NCBI GenBank assembly: GCA_020353055.1
Contig: CP070686.1
Location: forward strand, 908,218 to 972,217
DNA length: 64,000 nt
DNA from: Caldifarciminota bacterium
Lineage (GTDB): Bacteria > Hydrothermota > Tepidihabitantia > SM23-42
Direction of reading: 5' to 3'
Part shown: positions 60,983-64,000 of the stretch, in pieces
Layout of the letters: each line of letters starts with the position of its first letter
Numbering within the stretch: position 1 is the first letter of the stretch
The notes under the pieces: generated by a model
The model's input: only the letters and a program-made list of their open reading frames with translations
Told to the model about the DNA's origin: nothing
Database searches by the model: none
Translations under genes and position numbers: made by a program

Positions 60983-61426
60983 CTAATTCAATTCGATACT
61001 AACCGGATAACTTATTTCCCCCAATATCGTACTGATGTATGCACGTGCGTCGATGCGATAGGCTGCCGAACCCAATCTCATTGCCTCGGCCAGCGCTTGC
61101 CCGATCGTATTGTACTCAAGGGTGATCGTCGTTGTGAATTGCTCAGATTTCTTGGCTGCAACCGTAACAGTTTCTCCGGTCGTACCGTTAAAGACCTGCG
61201 TGTTGTTTGCGTAGAATTTGTATACAAATTTATCAAGTACCGCATCAACATTGTTCGGGTTATCTACCTTTATGTCAAAATCCAGTTTGAGATTATTGAA
61301 TGTAAAGGAATGTGGTCTTACTGAGACGAGCAAGAACCTGCACTCCTTTATGGCCAGCCGTTCCTTAATGCTGGCACAGGAAAGAACCAGAGATAATAGG
61401 GCGATAAAAACTAATATTCTCTTCAT
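60983..61426 (-). CDS. LEA14-like (LEA_2) lipoprotein
   Basis: 147 aa. Signal with lipobox VLSC (Cys about 17), then a beta-sandwich LEA_2 domain (PHSFTFNNLKLDFDIKVDNPNNVDAVLDKFVYKFYANN). LEA_2 proteins are common in archaea and bacteria and relate to desiccation stress, though function is unclear. The ATG at 61426 follows a promoter -10 box by 6 nt, so it is probably leaderless. Confidence 0.88.
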   Translation of the reverse strand: MKRILVFIALLSLVLSCASIKERLAIKECRFLLVSVRPHSFTFNNLKLDFDIKVDNPNNVDAVLDKFVYKFYANNTQVFNGTTGETVTVAAKKSEQFTTTITLEYNTIGQALAEAMRLGSAAYRIDARAYISTILGEISYPVSIELN

Positions 61427-61432
61427 GCTGTT

Positions 61433-61460
61433 ACTATAACAACACCTGAAGAAAAGTCAA
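61433..61460 (-). promoter_or_regulatory. Leaderless promoter of the LEA14-like gene
   Basis: TTGACT (61460-61455), a 16-bp spacer and TATAGT (61438-61433). The ATG at 61426 is 6 nt after the -10 box. Confidence 0.75.
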
Positions 61461-61535
61461 CAAGGAGACGATTGTTTCGGAGGCCGTTTATTGACAAACG
61501 GGGGGAGCTCATTGCTTCTCAAACCCCGAATTTTC

Positions 61536-61563
61536 TTGACTTCAGTCTTTTCCTGGCTATAAT
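61536..61563 (+). promoter_or_regulatory. Promoter of the P5C dehydrogenase operon
   Basis: TTGACT (61536-61541), a 16-bp spacer and TATAAT (61558-61563). Leader of about 13 nt carrying AAGGAGG. Confidence 0.82.
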
Positions 61564-61582
61564 GCGAATGTAAGGAGGCTTG

Positions 61583-63187
61583 ATGAAACAATTCAAAACA
61601 GAGAAATACACTGATTTCACAAAAGCAGTAAATCGAAAGAAGATGGAGAAAGCGATTACCCACGTTGAATCCAAATTCGGCAAGGAATACAGCATAATAA
61701 TCGGCGGCGAAAGGATTAGATTAGACAAAAAATTTCATTCATATAACCCATCTCAAAAGGGTGAAGTTATCGGTACCTTCCAGAAAGCAGATGAGCCGAC
61801 GGCGGAGCGCGCCATGCAGGTCGCGTTGAAAACTTTCGAGGCCTGGCGATATACCCCAGCTAAAACCAGGGCAGGTTATCTGTTCAAAATGGCCAATATC
61901 ATGCGCCGTCGTCGCTTTGAGCTGAACGCCTGGATGGTCCTTGAAGAAGGCAAGAATTGGCTTGAAGCCGATGCTGACACTGCCGAGGCAATAGATTTTT
62001 GTGATTATTATGCCCTTGAGGCCTTAAGATATGACAAAGGGCCGAAGCTCTACAAATATCCGGGGGAAATCAATAAACAGGTCTACATTCCACTGGGTGC
62101 AGGTATAGTAATTCCACCCTGGAATTTTCCTCTGGCAATTTTGACCGGTATGACAACCGCGGCATTCGTCAGCGGCAATACCGTGATTCTGAAACCATCA
62201 AGCGACTCGCCGGGAATTGCGGCTATCTTTATGGAGATTGTAGAAGAAGCAAAGGTCCCCGTAGGCGTTGTCAATTTTCTTACAGGACCCGGCGCAATAG
62301 CAGGTGATTACCTGGTTCGACATCCAAAAACACGGTTCGTTGCATTCACGGGTTCAAAACCTGTTGGCCTGCGTATTGTTGAGCAAGCAGGTAAGACACA
62401 GCCTGGCCAAATTTGGATCAAGAGAGTCGTTGCTGAGATGGGCGGGAAGGATTTGATAATTGTGGATTCAGAAGCGGATATCGACAGTGCTGTAGCAGGT
62501 GTAAGAACTTCGGCATTCGGATTTCAGGGACAGAAATGTTCCGCCTGCTCGCGTTTAATCCTTGATGACAAGATCTATGACCAGTTCATGAAGAAATTCA
62601 TCCCGACGGTTGAAGCAATAACCGTTGGTCCGACAAAAGACAACAGTAATTACATGGGACCCGTGATCAACGAGTCTGCCTACAATTCGATACTTGAATA
62701 TATCAAAATCGGCAAATCTGAAGGGACTTGTGTCAGCGGCGGAGAACCAGCACCGGGTGACGGATGGTTCATAAGACCGACGGTCATTACCGACATCGCA
62801 AGCAAACACAGGATATTCCAGGAAGAGATCTTCGGTCCGGTACTCGGTGTCACACGAGCGAGGGACTTTGAACATGCAATACAACTAGCCAATGACTCGG
62901 AATATGGACTCACCGGTGCCGTCTATACGAAGAATAAGAAGAAAATAGAAAAGGCAAAGCGAGAAGTCTTTGTCGGCAACCTATACATTAACCGCAAATG
63001 CACCGGCGCTCTGGTCGGTATCCAACCGTTTGGCGGCTTTAACATGTCCGGAACCGACTCCAAAGCCGGCGGTCCTGATTATCTCATGCTTTTCACACAG
63101 GCAAAAGCGATCGCCGAATACATCGGCTCCAGGAAAACGTCCAAGAAGACTCCACGCAGAGCTGCCAAGAGGAAACGGAGAAAGTAG
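61583..63187 (+). CDS. L-glutamate gamma-semialdehyde (1-pyrroline-5-carboxylate) dehydrogenase
   Basis: NAD(P)-dependent aldehyde dehydrogenase of 534 aa, RocA/PutA-C type, turning P5C/glutamate semialdehyde into glutamate. Catalytic Glu in VVAEMGGKDLIIVD and Cys in GFQGQKCSACSRLI (with the family-diagnostic GQKCSACSR), NAD site FTGSKPVGL, WNFPLAILTG. The basic tail KTSKKTPRRAAKRKRRK at the end is not usual. The ATG at 61583 has AAGGAGG upstream; the adjacent TTG at 61580 is too close. The stop overlaps the glutamine synthetase GTG by one base, so the two genes are coupled. Confidence 0.94.
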   Translation: MKQFKTEKYTDFTKAVNRKKMEKAITHVESKFGKEYSIIIGGERIRLDKKFHSYNPSQKGEVIGTFQKADEPTAERAMQVALKTFEAWRYTPAKTRAGYLFKMANIMRRRRFELNAWMVLEEGKNWLEADADTAEAIDFCDYYALEALRYDKGPKLYKYPGEINKQVYIPLGAGIVIPPWNFPLAILTGMTTAAFVSGNTVILKPSSDSPGIAAIFMEIVEEAKVPVGVVNFLTGPGAIAGDYLVRHPKTRFVAFTGSKPVGLRIVEQAGKTQPGQIWIKRVVAEMGGKDLIIVDSEADIDSAVAGVRTSAFGFQGQKCSACSRLILDDKIYDQFMKKFIPTVEAITVGPTKDNSNYMGPVINESAYNSILEYIKIGKSEGTCVSGGEPAPGDGWFIRPTVITDIASKHRIFQEEIFGPVLGVTRARDFEHAIQLANDSEYGLTGAVYTKNKKKIEKAKREVFVGNLYINRKCTGALVGIQPFGGFNMSGTDSKAGGPDYLMLFTQAKAIAEYIGSRKTSKKTPRRAAKRKRRK

Positions 63188-64000
63188 TGATCGATACCAT
63201 ATTCAAGAGGGTCGAAAAAGAAAAAGTCAGGTTCATTGATCTCTGGTTTTCAGACGTGCTTGGCTCGGTGAAGAACGAAACGATCCCTATTCAGCATTTG
63301 AAGAAAACCTTGAAAGAAGGTATCTGGTTTGACGGTTCTTCGGTTGAGGGATTTGGTCGCATCTTCGAAAGTGACATGTATCTTAAACCAGATCCCAAGA
63401 CCTTCGCCATTATTCCGAGAGATGAGGAGAAGACCGCGCGATTCATCTGCGACGTTTATGCACCTGACCACAAACCAGCCCCGGTCGATCCACGTTGTAT
63501 CCTTAAAGCGAATCTGGACTTGCTTCATAAGAAGGGCATGGAATTCTACGTTGGCGCTGAACTGGAATTCTATCTATTCAAACGCGACGGTGATAAGGTA
63601 ATGGCTTTGCCGCATGACCGCGTCGGTTATTTTGATCTCGGTGGTGACCTCGGTTTGAAAATAAGAAAGACAATGTGCGACCGTCTACAGGAATATGATA
63701 TCCAACTCGAGGCCGGACATCATGAAGTAGGTAAAGGGCAACATGAGATCGATCTTCTATACACCGACGCTCTGACCCTCGCCGACAACATAATCACGGC
63801 CCGCATGGTAATCAAACAGGTTGCCGAAGAATACGGTTTGTTCGCGACTTTCATGCCCAAACCGCTATTCGGAGCACCGGGCAATGGAATGCATATCCAC
63901 CAAAGCATATTCAAAAACTCTAAGAATCTTTTCGCCGACGCTAAAGACGATTACGGACTCTCCGAATTGGCCTACGGCTATCTCTCTGGTGTGCTCAAAT
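63187..64000 (+). CDS. glnA: Glutamine synthetase type I (3'-truncated)
   Basis: First 271 codons of a type I glutamine synthetase; GTG at 63187 overlaps the previous TAG (TAGTG). Starting MIDTIFKRVEKEKVRFIDLWF, it has DGSSVEGFGRIFESDMYLKPD, the metal/substrate region GAELEFYLF, EAGHHEVGKGQHEIDL and the ATP/metal HIHQSIF. The gene continues past 64000, so the adenylylation and C-terminal regions are not visible. It would use glutamate from the P5C dehydrogenase to assimilate ammonium. Confidence 0.95.
   Translation, partial: MIDTIFKRVEKEKVRFIDLWFSDVLGSVKNETIPIQHLKKTLKEGIWFDGSSVEGFGRIFESDMYLKPDPKTFAIIPRDEEKTARFICDVYAPDHKPAPVDPRCILKANLDLLHKKGMEFYVGAELEFYLFKRDGDKVMALPHDRVGYFDLGGDLGLKIRKTMCDRLQEYDIQLEAGHHEVGKGQHEIDLLYTDALTLADNIITARMVIKQVAEEYGLFATFMPKPLFGAPGNGMHIHQSIFKNSKNLFADAKDDYGLSELAYGYLSGVLK

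Noticed and set aside
1-64000. CRISPR array, phage or transposase
   Set aside because: No regularly spaced direct repeats, integrase, transposase or capsid genes were seen. The tRNA inserts are too small to encode a transposase.

Overview
The window looks like a chromosome segment of an uncultured bacterium of the FCB group, most like a WOR-3/Stahlbacteria-type candidate phylum. This is inferred from gene content, not from a marker gene. The pointers are seven exported proteins ending in a type IX (Por) secretion-like C-terminal domain (a PNPF-type start, an IYDxxGxxV core, a GxY strand and a KxxLL[KR] end), a complete Bacteroides-aerotolerance (BAT) operon, lipoproteins, a DUF5777-type beta-barrel and a geranylgeranyl-reductase-like protein. 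No phage, transposase or CRISPR was found.

Layout. 1-3032 (minus): a 3'-truncated glycyl radical enzyme with all remembered active-site residues of trans-4-hydroxy-L-proline dehydratase (HypD), plus its activator. 3165-4119: an exported rhodanese and a DUF2769 Cys-rich protein. 4205-20293: secreted proteins carrying the C-terminal domain (YCF48-like propeller, a Tat-signal aminotransferase, a 13-repeat protein, an esterase, an Omp28/thioredoxin-like protein, a CapA-like multidomain protein), interrupted by an ArsR-type regulator/small ORF/aspartyl protease-PDZ operon. 20298-28631: DUF3795, thiamine-binding protein, a PAS/GAF/HD-GYP sensor with a partner protein, TrkA/TrkH, a lytic transglycosylase. 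28652-36633: BAT operon (MoxR, DUF58, BatI-like, BatA, BatB, BatC, BatD, BatE). 36803-40001: cupredoxin, two DOMON lipoproteins, a DUF5777 barrel, an Ig-like periplasmic protein and a two-helix membrane protein, possibly an envelope electron-transfer locus. 40123-44358: folE, ftsH, hpt, tilS. 44464-47481: a Cys-cluster protein, a rhomboid protease and a rearranged tRNA-Asp locus. 47571-53186: MTA/SAH nucleosidase, phosphoesterase, DUF401 permease, an ASADH-like pseudoenzyme, CapA, M23 peptidase. 53385-57241: uppS, cdsA, rarA, geranylgeranyl-reductase family. 57274-61426: envelope proteins, an alkyltransferase-like protein, LEA14. 61583-64000: P5C dehydrogenase and a truncated glutamine synthetase.

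Most notable. (1) The Omp28/thioredoxin-like gene at 14693-17047 is interrupted only by an in-frame TGA at the first position of what should be a CxxC motif (giving UGTC), followed by a stem-loop with a GGUC-starting apical loop at SECIS distance: a strong candidate for a new secreted selenoprotein. (2) Sixteen promoters of TTGAC[AT]/TATAAT type were read, fifteen with exactly 16 bp between the boxes. Eight place the start codon 5-8 nt after the -10 box, implying leaderless mRNAs. (3) An intact tRNA-Asp sits between the two halves of a second tRNA-Asp, each half interrupted by a hairpin-forming insert exactly at the D-loop GG and T-loop TT. (4) HypD, P5C dehydrogenase and glutamine synthetase together outline a hydroxyproline-to-glutamate/glutamine route.
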